This document shows, piece by piece, positions 29,289 through 37,333 of a stretch of DNA of 55,586 nucleotides (positions are counted from its first letter, which is position 1; every line of letters begins with the position of its first letter). The notes beneath the pieces were generated by a model that was given only the letters and a program-made list of their open reading frames with translations, was not told the origin of the DNA and did not search any database. Made by a program: the position numbers and the translations under genes. This stretch comes from Anaerolineales bacterium (GTDB taxonomy: Bacteria > Chloroflexota > Anaerolineae > Anaerolineales > Villigracilaceae). Location of the stretch: assembly GCA_020851785.1 (NCBI GenBank), contig JADZCC010000087.1, forward strand, positions 1 through 55,586. Reading direction: 5' to 3'.

Positions 29289-31634
29289 ATGACCTTCCCG
29301 AACATTTCGATTGATAACGTTCTGAAGATTTTGCTGGCGCTGAGTCAATATCCCATTTTGAGCGCGCGCATCCGGCATCAAATGCGCAAGGCGCTCTTCG
29401 CGCGCGGGGTGATTACGCGCGAAGCCTTCGACGAAGAGGCGCGCGTCAAAGCGGTGGAATCGCAGGAGCGGGAAGGCCTGCGGAATCCGTTTGAGGAAGA
29501 GCAATCTGAAGTCTGGTCCAACCGCCTGGCGCGCATCCGCGATTCGCAAACCGATTTTTACTTCGCCTACAACCTGCCCTATTCAGAATTTGAAAACATC
29601 GTCCGTCAGGTCTTGAGCGAAAAAGGCAATGCCGACGCGGAGTTCATCTGGTTCAACCCGGAACTGGCCCCGCAAGACGTGCTCTTTGAACAGGCCGAAA
29701 TGATCGAGTCCATGCCGCCGCAGGAACGCGAAAAATACGAAGCCCGCCTGCAGGAATTGGAAGTCGTATTAATCCGCACGATCATCAGCGATCAATTGAA
29801 ATATATCAAGATGGCGCGGCAATGGTTCACCGTGGCGGACTTGAAGGAAATTCGGCGTCGCAAAATCGGGAGCGGAAAAGTGGGCGGCAAGGCCGCAGGC
29901 ATGTTGCTGGCCATGCGCATCCTGCAGGAGACCGCCCCGCCGGAAATTCAGGCGGCGTTCAAAATCCCCACTTCCTATTATCTCGGCTCGGATATTTTTT
30001 ACAACTTCATGGCGCTCAACGGACTCATGCACTGGAACGATCAAAAGTATAAAACCGAAGAACGAATGCGGGCCGATTACCCAACCCTGCGGGCCGATTT
30101 TTCCAAAGGGCAATTCGCGCCGGAGATCCTCGAACGGCTGGATGAAGTTCTAGTGGAGGCCGGTCACACCCCGCTGATCGTGCGTTCTTCCAGTTTGCTG
30201 GAAGATAACTTTGGCACTTCCTTCGCCGGAAAATACGAAAGCATCTTCCTGCCCAATCAAGGCACACACGGAGAAAAACTTTCCGCGCTCACCAGCGCCA
30301 TCTCCGAAATCTACGCCAGCATCATGGATCCCGACGCGCTCCTCTACCGTCACCACAAAGACCTGGCAGATTATGACGAACGCATCGCGATCTTAATTCA
30401 ATTTGTGGAAGGCGAACAAATGGGCAAGTATTACTTGCCGCAAGCCGCAGGCGTGGCCTTTAGCCGCAACTTATATCGCTGGTCGCCGCAAATTCGGGAA
30501 GATGAAGGCTTTCTGCGACTGGTGCTGGGGCTGGGCACCCGCGCTGTGGATCTGGTGGCGGACGATTGCCCCCGCCTGGTGGCGCTGAGTCATCCGCGTT
30601 TGCAACCCAGTTCAGACGTCCGCTCTGCCCGCCGTTATTCGCAACAAAACGTGGATGTGATTGATCTTGAAAAGAATCAACTGGTCACCATCCCCATTCA
30701 AGAAATCTTTGCCGCCGATTACCCAACCCTGCGCTACGCCGTTCAAATGGAGCAGGACGGCTATTTGGGAAATCTCTCCAGCCACAGTAGCGAATATAAA
30801 AAAATGGTCGTCACGTTTGACGGGCTGTTAGCGCGCACCCCTTTTGCCAAAACCATCCGCGCGGCCCTGAAGCTATTGGAAACGCATTACGAAGCGCCGG
30901 TGGATACCGAATTCACAGTTCAAATCCTTGAAGGCGAAACTCAAAAGCCGGAAATCAAAATCAGCCTCCTGCAATGCCGCCCGCAGAGTCACATGCACAG
31001 AGAAGAAGAAGTCCAAATTCCGCACAACCTCAAAGAGGAAGACATCCTCTTTGCCACCCAGCGCATGGTTCCGCAGGGACTGGTGCAAAACATCCGTTAT
31101 ATTTTATTCGTCACCGCCGAAGGCTACTTTAGTTTAACTTCGCAAAGCGAGCGCACGCAACTCGAACGCGCCATCGGCCAACTTAACGCGGCCTTGAAAG
31201 ACGAAACCTACATTGCTGTGGGCCCCGGCCGTTGGGGAACCTCCACGCCCGACCTCGGCGTCCACATTTCATACAGCGACATTTTTCACGCGCGCTCCTT
31301 AATCGAACTCGCCGGAGAGGCCGTTGGCGCTTCGCCCGAGCCTTCTTTCGGCACGCACTTCTTTCAGGATTTGATGGAAGCCAAAATTTATCCCTTGGCG
31401 GTTTTTCTGGATGACGCCGACACGCTCTTCAAACGGGATTTTTTCTATACCACACCCAACCGCACGCTCGATTTCATATCCATTGAAAACCCAAATGTCT
31501 TAAACGCTTTGCGCCTGATCAAAATTTCTGATTATCGCGCCCACCATCATTTGGATCTGGTAATGGATGGGCGACAGAGTCGCGCAGTAGCTTTTTTAGT
31601 GGATGAAGAATCTGCGGACGCGACAACTGATTAA
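29289..31634 (+). CDS. Orphan PEP/pyruvate-binding domain protein
   Basis: A 781-aa protein with the ATP-grasp-like PEP/pyruvate-binding domain of PPDK and PEP synthase (PPDK_N). Clear signs are GSGKVGGKAAGMLLAM (about 197-212), the nucleotide-binding VRSSSLLEDNFGTSFAGKYES region (about 297-317), and LGLGTRAVDLVADD. It lacks the phosphohistidine swivel domain and the PEP/pyruvate TIM barrel, so it cannot do the full PPDK reaction. The N-terminal 190 residues and a C-terminal part with AVGPGRWGTSTPDLGV (about 643) are extra. It may phosphorylate an unknown protein or small molecule. It has no visible ribosome site; a -10 right upstream suggests a leaderless mRNA. Confidence 0.82.
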   Translation: MTFPNISIDNVLKILLALSQYPILSARIRHQMRKALFARGVITREAFDEEARVKAVESQEREGLRNPFEEEQSEVWSNRLARIRDSQTDFYFAYNLPYSEFENIVRQVLSEKGNADAEFIWFNPELAPQDVLFEQAEMIESMPPQEREKYEARLQELEVVLIRTIISDQLKYIKMARQWFTVADLKEIRRRKIGSGKVGGKAAGMLLAMRILQETAPPEIQAAFKIPTSYYLGSDIFYNFMALNGLMHWNDQKYKTEERMRADYPTLRADFSKGQFAPEILERLDEVLVEAGHTPLIVRSSSLLEDNFGTSFAGKYESIFLPNQGTHGEKLSALTSAISEIYASIMDPDALLYRHHKDLADYDERIAILIQFVEGEQMGKYYLPQAAGVAFSRNLYRWSPQIREDEGFLRLVLGLGTRAVDLVADDCPRLVALSHPRLQPSSDVRSARRYSQQNVDVIDLEKNQLVTIPIQEIFAADYPTLRYAVQMEQDGYLGNLSSHSSEYKKMVVTFDGLLARTPFAKTIRAALKLLETHYEAPVDTEFTVQILEGETQKPEIKISLLQCRPQSHMHREEEVQIPHNLKEEDILFATQRMVPQGLVQNIRYILFVTAEGYFSLTSQSERTQLERAIGQLNAALKDETYIAVGPGRWGTSTPDLGVHISYSDIFHARSLIELAGEAVGASPEPSFGTHFFQDLMEAKIYPLAVFLDDADTLFKRDFFYTTPNRTLDFISIENPNVLNALRLIKISDYRAHHHLDLVMDGRQSRAVAFLVDEESADATTD

Positions 31635-31635
31635 A

Positions 31636-31670
31636 ACAAAAATGGACGCTTCACTCACGCCCATTTTTGT
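31636..31670. terminator. Possible bidirectional terminator between convergent genes
   Basis: Arms acaaaaatgg (31636-31645) and ccatttttgt (31661-31670), 15-nt loop, A tract on one side and T tract on the other. The stem is AT-rich and weak. Confidence 0.5.
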
Positions 31671-31714
31671 TGACTTCGATTTAGAACATTTGTTCTTTTT
31701 GAGACGCCCCTTCC

Positions 31715-32602
31715 TTAGCCGACGGCTGATTCGGTTTTCTCAAGCATTCCCTCCACTGAAACAGGAAAGCGCTTCGTCCAGGCCAGCCAGGCGATAAACA
31801 AGGCCATGCCAATCCATGCAGTTGGCGCGGCGAGCGTCCCGCCCCAGGCGATATTAAATCCGGGTTTAAGAAACAGTACCGGCAATCCGGCGACTGCGTT
31901 CACCGCGCCATGCGCCAACGCCGCCACCCACGGACTGCGCGTATTGAGATAGAGCCACGCAAAGATGACGCCCAGCAAAGAACAAAACACGATCATCATC
32001 AAAATTCCGAGGATGGGATGCCCCGGGTAATTCAGCCCTTGCACAATGGCCGGAGCATGCCACAACCCCCAAATGAGTCCGCTCCACATCACGGCTTTCC
32101 ATTGGCCCAGCGGCAGTAACTGTGGAAGCAGAAAGCCGCGCCAGCCCAGTTCTTCGCCCAGCGCAAACAGCATGTTGATAAATGGAGCAACCAGGATCGT
32201 AAAGAACAGCAGACCCAAGAGCGCTACGTTTGCGCTGATGGATGCAGGCAGAGACGCGCGAAAGTTCGTCATGTTGAGGTCCAGTTTGCCAATGCCAAAC
32301 CACACCGTAAACGCGCCGCTCAATACGGTCAAACCCAGCGGCAAAAACCATGCCCACAGATAGTAGCGTTTTGGTCCCAGCGCATTTAATCGTAAACTGC
32401 TGAACGGCTTTTTGGCCACGAACAAGGTGACCACGATGGCCGCCAGCCCCGGAGCCCACATGGCCAGCGCCCACAGCCCTTGCGTGACCAACACTTTCTC
32501 TTGCGCGTCCAATCCGTTTAACGCCAGCGGGGCCAAAAACAGCGGCCACGAGAGCGCCAGCGTAATTCCTAAAAACCAATAAATTTGTTTCTTCTCAATC
32601 AT
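31715..32602 (-). CDS. CPBP-family intramembrane metalloprotease
   Basis: Membrane protein of 295 aa of the CAAX-protease/bacteriocin-processing (Abi) family. Motif 1 is EELGWRGFLLPQL (the EExxxR of the family), motif 2 GLIWGLWHAPAI with its His, and motif 3 ALAHGAVNA with His and Asn. About eight helices. Members cleave substrates inside the membrane or protect against bacteriocins. Start ATG 32602 follows AAGGAG by 5 nt; an in-frame ATG 7 codons upstream (MKPQGVK) lies inside the palindrome at 32617. It is last in a minus-strand unit with GntR, slipin and SdpI-like genes. Confidence 0.87.
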   Translation of the reverse strand: MIEKKQIYWFLGITLALSWPLFLAPLALNGLDAQEKVLVTQGLWALAMWAPGLAAIVVTLFVAKKPFSSLRLNALGPKRYYLWAWFLPLGLTVLSGAFTVWFGIGKLDLNMTNFRASLPASISANVALLGLLFFTILVAPFINMLFALGEELGWRGFLLPQLLPLGQWKAVMWSGLIWGLWHAPAIVQGLNYPGHPILGILMMIVFCSLLGVIFAWLYLNTRSPWVAALAHGAVNAVAGLPVLFLKPGFNIAWGGTLAAPTAWIGMALFIAWLAWTKRFPVSVEGMLEKTESAVG

Positions 32603-32616
32603 TTTTACTCCTTGAG

Positions 32617-32630
32617 GTTTCATGTGAAAC
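32617..32630. promoter_or_regulatory. parS-like palindrome, copy 1
   Basis: GTTTCATGTGAAAC with flanking pair G-C gives a 6-bp-arm palindrome. It lies in the 30-bp gap between the SdpI-like and CPBP genes, 15 bp from the CPBP start. It differs by one central base from the parS core GTTTCACGTGAAAC. It is identical to the copy at 33301. Confidence 0.65.
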
Positions 32631-32632
32631 CG

Positions 32633-33286
32633 CTATTTGGCTTGCGTCTCCCGCCGATACAGGAAATAAGAGTAAGCCACTAAAAACAGCGTTGAGCCGA
32701 AGAGCGGGGCGAGCGTGAGCCAGAGCGCGGTTGCGCCGCCGAAAAAACCGCCAGCGCAAGACAGCGCTCCAGAAAGCATGAACAGGATCGAGCCGGTCTG
32801 ATGCGTTTGATCCCAAACGGAATCGCTGGAAAGCGTCCAGGGTGTGCGGATGCCGATAAAGAAGTTGCGTTTGGCTTTTCTCAACAAAAGGCCGAGCATC
32901 ATGAAGAGAAGCCCAACCAGCGGAAGCATGGCGGCGCTGATTTTGAAATGGGCATAGCCCAAATTCCAGATGAGCGTGAGCGCATGAAGGTACGCCAGAA
33001 ACGCCATCAAAAAAAGGGTGAACAGGTTGAAGGTTTCGCGGAAACCGGCAATGTTGGCTTTCTGCGGGTCAATCTTTGGGATGACAAGGAAAAGCCCAAG
33101 CAAACCCAAAGCGACCAGCGGCGTGAAAAACACGCCCCAGAATTTTGACAGATAGCCGTTGACCTGATCGTCCGCGTTCCAATGGGAAGCCATCAGGTCG
33201 GGCAGGCGATTCCAGAGGAACACGCCAACGAGCGCCGCGCCTAAAATCAGCGCCAATGAAATGACGACGGTAGTTTTGGTCTTCAT
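32633..33286 (-). CDS. SdpI-family membrane protein (DUF1648 plus SdpI)
   Basis: Polytopic protein of 217 aa with about six helices. The N-terminal DUF1648 part has LPDLMASHWNADDQVNGYL (about 28-46). The SdpI-type motif NFFIGIRTPWTLSSDSVWDQTH (in two parts, about 143-164) is clear. In Bacillus, SdpI gives immunity to the SdpC toxin and signals to the repressor SdpR; whether this protein does so is not known. Start ATG 33286 follows AAGGAG by 5 nt. An in-frame ATG 7 codons upstream (MKQQGVS) falls inside the palindrome at 33301. It lies between the slipin and the CPBP protease. Confidence 0.87.
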   Translation of the reverse strand: MKTKTTVVISLALILGAALVGVFLWNRLPDLMASHWNADDQVNGYLSKFWGVFFTPLVALGLLGLFLVIPKIDPQKANIAGFRETFNLFTLFLMAFLAYLHALTLIWNLGYAHFKISAAMLPLVGLLFMMLGLLLRKAKRNFFIGIRTPWTLSSDSVWDQTHQTGSILFMLSGALSCAGGFFGGATALWLTLAPLFGSTLFLVAYSYFLYRRETQAK

Positions 33287-33300
33287 GCTTACTCCTTGCT

Positions 33301-33314
33301 GTTTCATGTGAAAC
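33301..33314. promoter_or_regulatory. parS-like palindrome, copy 2
   Basis: Same 14-mer as at 32617, here flanked by T and A, giving TGTTTCATGTGAAACA, one base from the 16-bp parS consensus. It lies in the 33-bp gap between slipin and SdpI-like genes, again 15 bp from the next start. The outer pair changes from G-C to T-A between copies but stays complementary. Confidence 0.65.
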
Positions 33315-33319
33315 AGGGC

Positions 33320-34252
33320 TTAGTCCTTCCGCGCCTGACTCTGCGCCAGCGAAACCATGCCGCTCATCCCGCCGAGATTCATCGTATCCACCGCGGAACT
33401 GGGCACAATCACCAGCGCGCCTTTCTCCTTGAGCCCCTCAAAGAGCATGTTCATGGCGCGCAAGTGTAGCGCGGTGGGATTGTCCTGATAGGCTTTCGCG
33501 GCTTCCGCAAAAGAAGCGGCGACTTGTTGTTCAGATTCGCCCAAAATGACGCGGGCCTGACGTTCGCGCTCGGCTTGCGCCTGCCGCGACATCGCATCCT
33601 CCAGCGCCTGCGGGATGATCACATCCCGAATTTCCACCGATTGCACGGTCACACCCCAGGGCGTGGTGCGCTCGTCAATGACCCTTTGTAATTCTTCGTC
33701 CATCTTGGTGCGCCCAACCAAAATATCGGCCAATTCCATTTGCCCGATAATTTCGCGCAAGGCGGTTTGGGCCGCCCAGGAAAGCGCAGTTTGGTAATCC
33801 CGCACTTCCAACGCGGCCTTTTCCGCGTCCCAGACCATCCAGAACAAGACCGCATCCACATCCACCGGCACGGTATCTTTCGTCAGCGTTTTTTCGGCGG
33901 AAAAGGAAGTGACCGTTACGCGATGGTCAATCCAGGTGGCGATCGTATCAATAATCGGGATCATCCAAAACACGCCGGGGCCCTTCAGCCCTTTAAATTT
34001 CCCAAAGCGCAAGACCACCGCCTTTTCCCATTGCGCGGCAACCTTTAGCCCAAAGAAAATGTAAAACGCCACGACGAGGACTGGGAAAACAAACCAGATA
34101 ATTTGCGCGTCGGTTGCGCCTTGGACCTCCAGCCAGGCAATGCCCGTGATGAGGCCCGCCAACAACACGGCGAATAGAAAGATGGCGATGGGCGGAATGT
34201 GCGCATCCACCTGACTGTTCTTGAGATTTGACATTAAAAACTTGGTATTCAT
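33320..34252 (-). CDS. Slipin (stomatin-like SPFH protein)
   Basis: Membrane-anchored SPFH protein of 310 aa. Two N-terminal hydrophobic helices (about 20-42 and 49-70) precede the SPFH domain, which opens with AAQWEKAVVLRFGKFKGL (about 72-89) and GPGVFWMIPIIDT. Typical slipin motifs follow: KDTVPVDVDAVLFW, TALREIIGQMELADIL, GVTVQSVEIRDVIIP and an Ala/Glu/Gln coiled stretch. Slipins often partner with NfeD-type proteases; none is adjacent here. The start ATG 34252 has AAGGAG overlapping the end of the GntR gene, so the two are coupled. Confidence 0.92.
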   Translation of the reverse strand: MNTKFLMSNLKNSQVDAHIPPIAIFLFAVLLAGLITGIAWLEVQGATDAQIIWFVFPVLVVAFYIFFGLKVAAQWEKAVVLRFGKFKGLKGPGVFWMIPIIDTIATWIDHRVTVTSFSAEKTLTKDTVPVDVDAVLFWMVWDAEKAALEVRDYQTALSWAAQTALREIIGQMELADILVGRTKMDEELQRVIDERTTPWGVTVQSVEIRDVIIPQALEDAMSRQAQAERERQARVILGESEQQVAASFAEAAKAYQDNPTALHLRAMNMLFEGLKEKGALVIVPSSAVDTMNLGGMSGMVSLAQSQARKD

Positions 34253-34258
34253 TTTGAT

Positions 34259-34678
34259 TTACTCCTTTGATTTTTCTTCCGCTTCTTTTCTTAACTGCAA
34301 CTGGGTTCTAACCATTTGGCCGATTTCCGGCTCCGAAAACCCCAGGCGTTGCGCTTCGTTGATAAACCTTTCAGCGAGCGCAAGCAGGACCTCCGCTTTC
34401 ATTTTTTTTCCCACTTTGGGCGGCGGGATTTCGGTGATGTACGTGCCGCGGCCTTGTTGCGTGGAGATGACCCGCGCTTCATCCAGCAGGCGATACGCGC
34501 GCGCAATCGTATTGAAGTTGACGCGCAATTCCTCAGCCAGCGCGCGCACGGTGGGCAGTTGGTCGCCGGGCTGTAAAACGCCATTGGCCAACTGACTTTG
34601 GACTTGCGCCACAATTTGCGTGTAAATGGGCAGGCCGGAATGAAAGTCCAGGTTTAGGGTTAACTTCTTCGCGGTCAT
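34259..34678 (-). CDS. GntR-family regulator, YtrA type
   Basis: DNA-binding protein of 139 aa. The N-terminal winged helix shows GLPIYTQIVAQVQSQLANG (about 14-32), LPTVRALAEELRVNFNTIARAYRLLDE (in two parts, about 40-66) and the wing QQGRGTYI. Only a short helical tail follows, as in the YtrA subfamily that usually controls adjacent membrane or ABC genes. AGGAGG precedes ATG 34678 by 4 nt. It heads the slipin/SdpI/CPBP unit and probably represses itself at the repeated ATTGTA sites at 34691-34722. Confidence 0.9.
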   Translation of the reverse strand: MTAKKLTLNLDFHSGLPIYTQIVAQVQSQLANGVLQPGDQLPTVRALAEELRVNFNTIARAYRLLDEARVISTQQGRGTYITEIPPPKVGKKMKAEVLLALAERFINEAQRLGFSEPEIGQMVRTQLQLRKEAEEKSKE

Positions 34679-34690
34679 AGTCCTCCTTGC

Positions 34691-34744
34691 ATTGTACTAA
34701 TTGTATCATTGTATAAATTGTATTCTTTTCGTGGGTTTTGTCAA
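34691..34744 (-). promoter_or_regulatory. GntR operon promoter with four phased repeats
   Basis: On the minus strand TTGACA (34744-34739), 16-bp spacer and TACAAT (34722-34717). The hexamer attgta (TACAAT on the transcribed strand) recurs on the plus strand at 34691, 34700, 34708 and 34717, spaced 9, 8 and 9 bp, running over the start of transcription. This is a good candidate operator for autoregulation. Confidence 0.65.
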
Positions 34745-34774
34745 GAGGGGAGCGGGTGGGAATCTTCGGCGCGG

Positions 34775-36232
34775 TTACAAACGCAGAACCTTGCCCAGCC
34801 GCCGAATGCCTTCCTCAATCTCCTCAACCGGCTGGGCGGCAAAGTTAAGCCTCAACCATTCCTGGCCTTCGGCGCCATCCACAAAGAAAAAATTGCCCGG
34901 CACAAAGGAAACCCCCGCCTGACAAGCCAAAGGCAACAGCTTTTCTGCAGACATGGGTTTGGGCAGTTTCAGCCAAATGAACAGCCCGCCGCTTGGAATC
35001 TCAAAGGAGACTCTGGACGGTAAATAACGCTTAATCGCCGCAACCATCACGTCGCGCCGTTTACGGAAAACCTGAGAGGAACGCTGTAGATATGTCTGAT
35101 AGCGGCCAACCGTCACATACGCATCCAGGGCGCGTTGAATTAAGGTGGAGGTGGCCAGGTCGCTGACGCGCTTGAAGTTGAGCAAACTGTTGAAGACCGG
35201 GCCATCCGCCACGATAAAGCCAACCCGCAAACCGGGCATGAGCATTTTGGAAAACGTGCCGACATAAATCACCTGTCCATTTGCATCCAGCGCCTTCAAA
35301 GACGGTTGCGCGTGGCCATCATAACGGAGGTCGCCGACGAAATCATCCTCCAAAATGGGGACGTTGTATCTTTCGGCGAGCATGATCAACTGGCGGCGGC
35401 GCGGACTGCTTAAGCAGGCGCCAGTGGGGTTATGGAAATTTGGAATCGTATAGATCAAGCGGGGGTGATACTGCTGTAACAATTTTTCCAATTGATCCAC
35501 CAACATTCCCTGCGAATCCATTGGAATACCGATAATTTGAAAACCCAACGCGCGAAACAAATCCAGCGCCACAGAGTAGGTTGGGTTCTCCACCAAGATC
35601 ACGTCATTGGGTTTTAGCAAAACCTGGGCCACCAGGAAAATCGCCTGTTGCGAACCGGCCGTAATCAGAATGCTTTCCGGGTTGGTTTGCAGTCCCTGGC
35701 TGGCGAGGATGTGCGTTATGCCCTCCCGCAGAGGGGCATAACCGCTTCGTTCGCCGTATTCCAACGCGGCAATTTGATCGCGGCGCATCACCGCCTGGAG
35801 GATTTTCCGAAACTCCTCAACTGGAAACTGGCGCGTATCGCTGATGCCGCCCGCAAAGCTGATCGGGTGAGCATGGCCCGCGGCTTGTAGCATTTCATCC
35901 GCCAATTCTGATTTTGAAATCAATTCTTCGGTTTGAAAGTTTTTTTGCCAAAGCGGTAAAACCATTTCGGCGTTGTCTTTTTGGGGGACAAAATTCTGAG
36001 CGAGCACATACGTCCCGCTTCCCATGCGGGAGAAGACCAAGCCATCCGCCTCCAATAAGGCGTAGGCATTTTCCACGGTGGTGCGATTAACTCCCAGATC
36101 GAGAGCCAACTGTCGGCAGGCGGGGAGGCGCGTTTCAGCGGCCAAGTTGCCCGAAAGGATCGCCTTCTTCAAGTAGCTCCCAATCTGCTGATAGAGCGGG
36201 GTTTCGCTTTCGCGGTTCAGGGGAATACGCAT
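34775..36232 (-). CDS. pdxR: MocR-type regulator, probable PdxR
   Basis: GntR/aminotransferase fusion of 485 aa. The winged-helix head has LPACRQLALDLGVNRTTVEN (about 36-55) and RMGSGTYVL. The fold-type I aminotransferase domain keeps the PLP site, NPTGACLSSPRRRQL and the Lys of GTFSKMLMPGLRVGF. Such proteins sense PLP. Because it faces pdxS-pdxT, it is best read as PdxR, which activates that operon when PLP is low. Start ATG 36232 was chosen over the TTG five codons upstream because GGAG stands 9 nt ahead. A clear promoter lies at 36287-36315. Confidence 0.85.
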   Translation of the reverse strand: MRIPLNRESETPLYQQIGSYLKKAILSGNLAAETRLPACRQLALDLGVNRTTVENAYALLEADGLVFSRMGSGTYVLAQNFVPQKDNAEMVLPLWQKNFQTEELISKSELADEMLQAAGHAHPISFAGGISDTRQFPVEEFRKILQAVMRRDQIAALEYGERSGYAPLREGITHILASQGLQTNPESILITAGSQQAIFLVAQVLLKPNDVILVENPTYSVALDLFRALGFQIIGIPMDSQGMLVDQLEKLLQQYHPRLIYTIPNFHNPTGACLSSPRRRQLIMLAERYNVPILEDDFVGDLRYDGHAQPSLKALDANGQVIYVGTFSKMLMPGLRVGFIVADGPVFNSLLNFKRVSDLATSTLIQRALDAYVTVGRYQTYLQRSSQVFRKRRDVMVAAIKRYLPSRVSFEIPSGGLFIWLKLPKPMSAEKLLPLACQAGVSFVPGNFFFVDGAEGQEWLRLNFAAQPVEEIEEGIRRLGKVLRL

Positions 36233-36286
36233 TTTTTCGCTCTCCAAAATGAATTGGCTGGCGCAGAAGAACCATAGCCTGGCTTA

Positions 36287-36315
36287 ATTATAGGGACAAT
36301 TTTCAAAAATGACAA
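36287..36315 (-). promoter_or_regulatory. pdxR promoter
   Basis: On the minus strand TTGTCA (36315-36310), exact 17-bp spacer and TATAAT (36292-36287). The element tggct occurs at 36255, 36319 and 36344 in this intergenic region and may be part of the PdxR operator. Confidence 0.75.
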
Positions 36316-36349
36316 AAGTGGCTGGTTGGTTATTCATATTTATTGGCTC

Positions 36350-36401
36350 TTAACATCCCCCAATTTGCCCGTACAATCGGGACAATCAAAAAAACTAGGA
36401 G
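36350..36401 (+). promoter_or_regulatory. pdxST promoter and ribosome binding site
   Basis: TTAACA (36350-36355), 16-bp spacer, TACAAT (36372-36377). AGGAG at 36397-36401 is 8 nt before ATG 36410 and decides that start over a frame 28 codons longer. Confidence 0.65.
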
Positions 36402-36409
36402 TCAAAAAA

Positions 36410-37297
36410 ATGGAAGCAAAAACTGGAACCTGGACGGAGAAAAAGGGGTTGGCGCAAATGTTGAAGGGCGGCGTGATTATGGACGTGGTCAACGCCGAGC
36501 AAGCCAAAATTGCGGAAGAAGCGGGCGCGTGCGCGGTGATGGCTTTGGAGCGCGTGCCGGCAGACATTCGCGCCGACGGCGGCGTGGCCCGCATGAGCGA
36601 CCCCGACATGATTTTGAAAATCATGGACGCGGTGACCATTCCGGTGATGGCCAAATGCCGCATCGGTCATTTTGTCGAAGCGCAGATTCTCGAATCCATT
36701 GGCGTGGATTACATTGACGAATCCGAAGTGCTGACTCCGGCCGATGAAGAACATCACATTTTGAAACATAATTTCAAAGTGCCGTTTGTCTGCGGGTGCC
36801 GCAACATTGGCGAAGCCCTGCGTCGGATTGGCGAAGGCGCGGCGATGATGCGCACCAAAGGCGAGGCCGGAACCGGCGACGTGGTGGAAGCTGTGCGCCA
36901 TGCGCGCTCGGTGTTGGGTTCAATTCGTCAATTGAAAACGATGGGCGACGAAGAATTAATGGCCTTTGCCAAAAACAATGGCGCGCCGTATGAACTGGTC
37001 AAAGAGACCAAAGCGCTTGGGCGAATGCCCGTGGTGAACTTTGCGGCGGGCGGCGTGGCCACCCCGGCCGACGCGGCCCTGATGATGCAACTCGGCGTGG
37101 ATGGCGTATTCGTCGGCTCGGGCATTTTCAAAAGCGGCGACCCGGCCAAACGCGCGGCCGCGATCGTTAAATCTGTGACGCATTATCAAGACGCTTCGAT
37201 CCTCGCGGAAGTGAGCAAAAATCTCGGCGAAGCGATGGTGGGCCGAAATGCGGCTCAAATGCCGGAAGGCGAACGCTTGGCCGTCAGAGGCTGGTAA
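36410..37297 (+). CDS. pdxS: PLP synthase subunit PdxS
   Basis: Synthase subunit that makes pyridoxal 5'-phosphate from ribose 5-phosphate, glyceraldehyde 3-phosphate and ammonia. The TIM-barrel sequence is highly conserved: [20 protein letters not shown], the catalytic Lys 82 in [13 protein letters not shown], and Lys 150 in [11 protein letters not shown]. Length 295 aa is normal. pdxT, which supplies ammonia, begins 36 bp after the stop. Together they are the DXP-independent vitamin B6 route. Confidence 0.98.
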   Translation: MEAKTGTWTEKKGLAQMLKGGVIMDVVNAEQAKIAEEAGACAVMALERVPADIRADGGVARMSDPDMILKIMDAVTIPVMAKCRIGHFVEAQILESIGVDYIDESEVLTPADEEHHILKHNFKVPFVCGCRNIGEALRRIGEGAAMMRTKGEAGTGDVVEAVRHARSVLGSIRQLKTMGDEELMAFAKNNGAPYELVKETKALGRMPVVNFAAGGVATPADAALMMQLGVDGVFVGSGIFKSGDPAKRAAAIVKSVTHYQDASILAEVSKNLGEAMVGRNAAQMPEGERLAVRGW

Positions 37298-37333
37298 TTG
37301 AATTTGGCGCGGATAAAAGAGCTGAAGGGTTGA

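Noticed and set aside
32617..33314. Firm call of the palindromes as parS
   Set aside because: Both differ from the consensus at the same central base and sit at fixed distances from start codons, which also fits an operator or RNA hairpin; kept as a hypothesis only.
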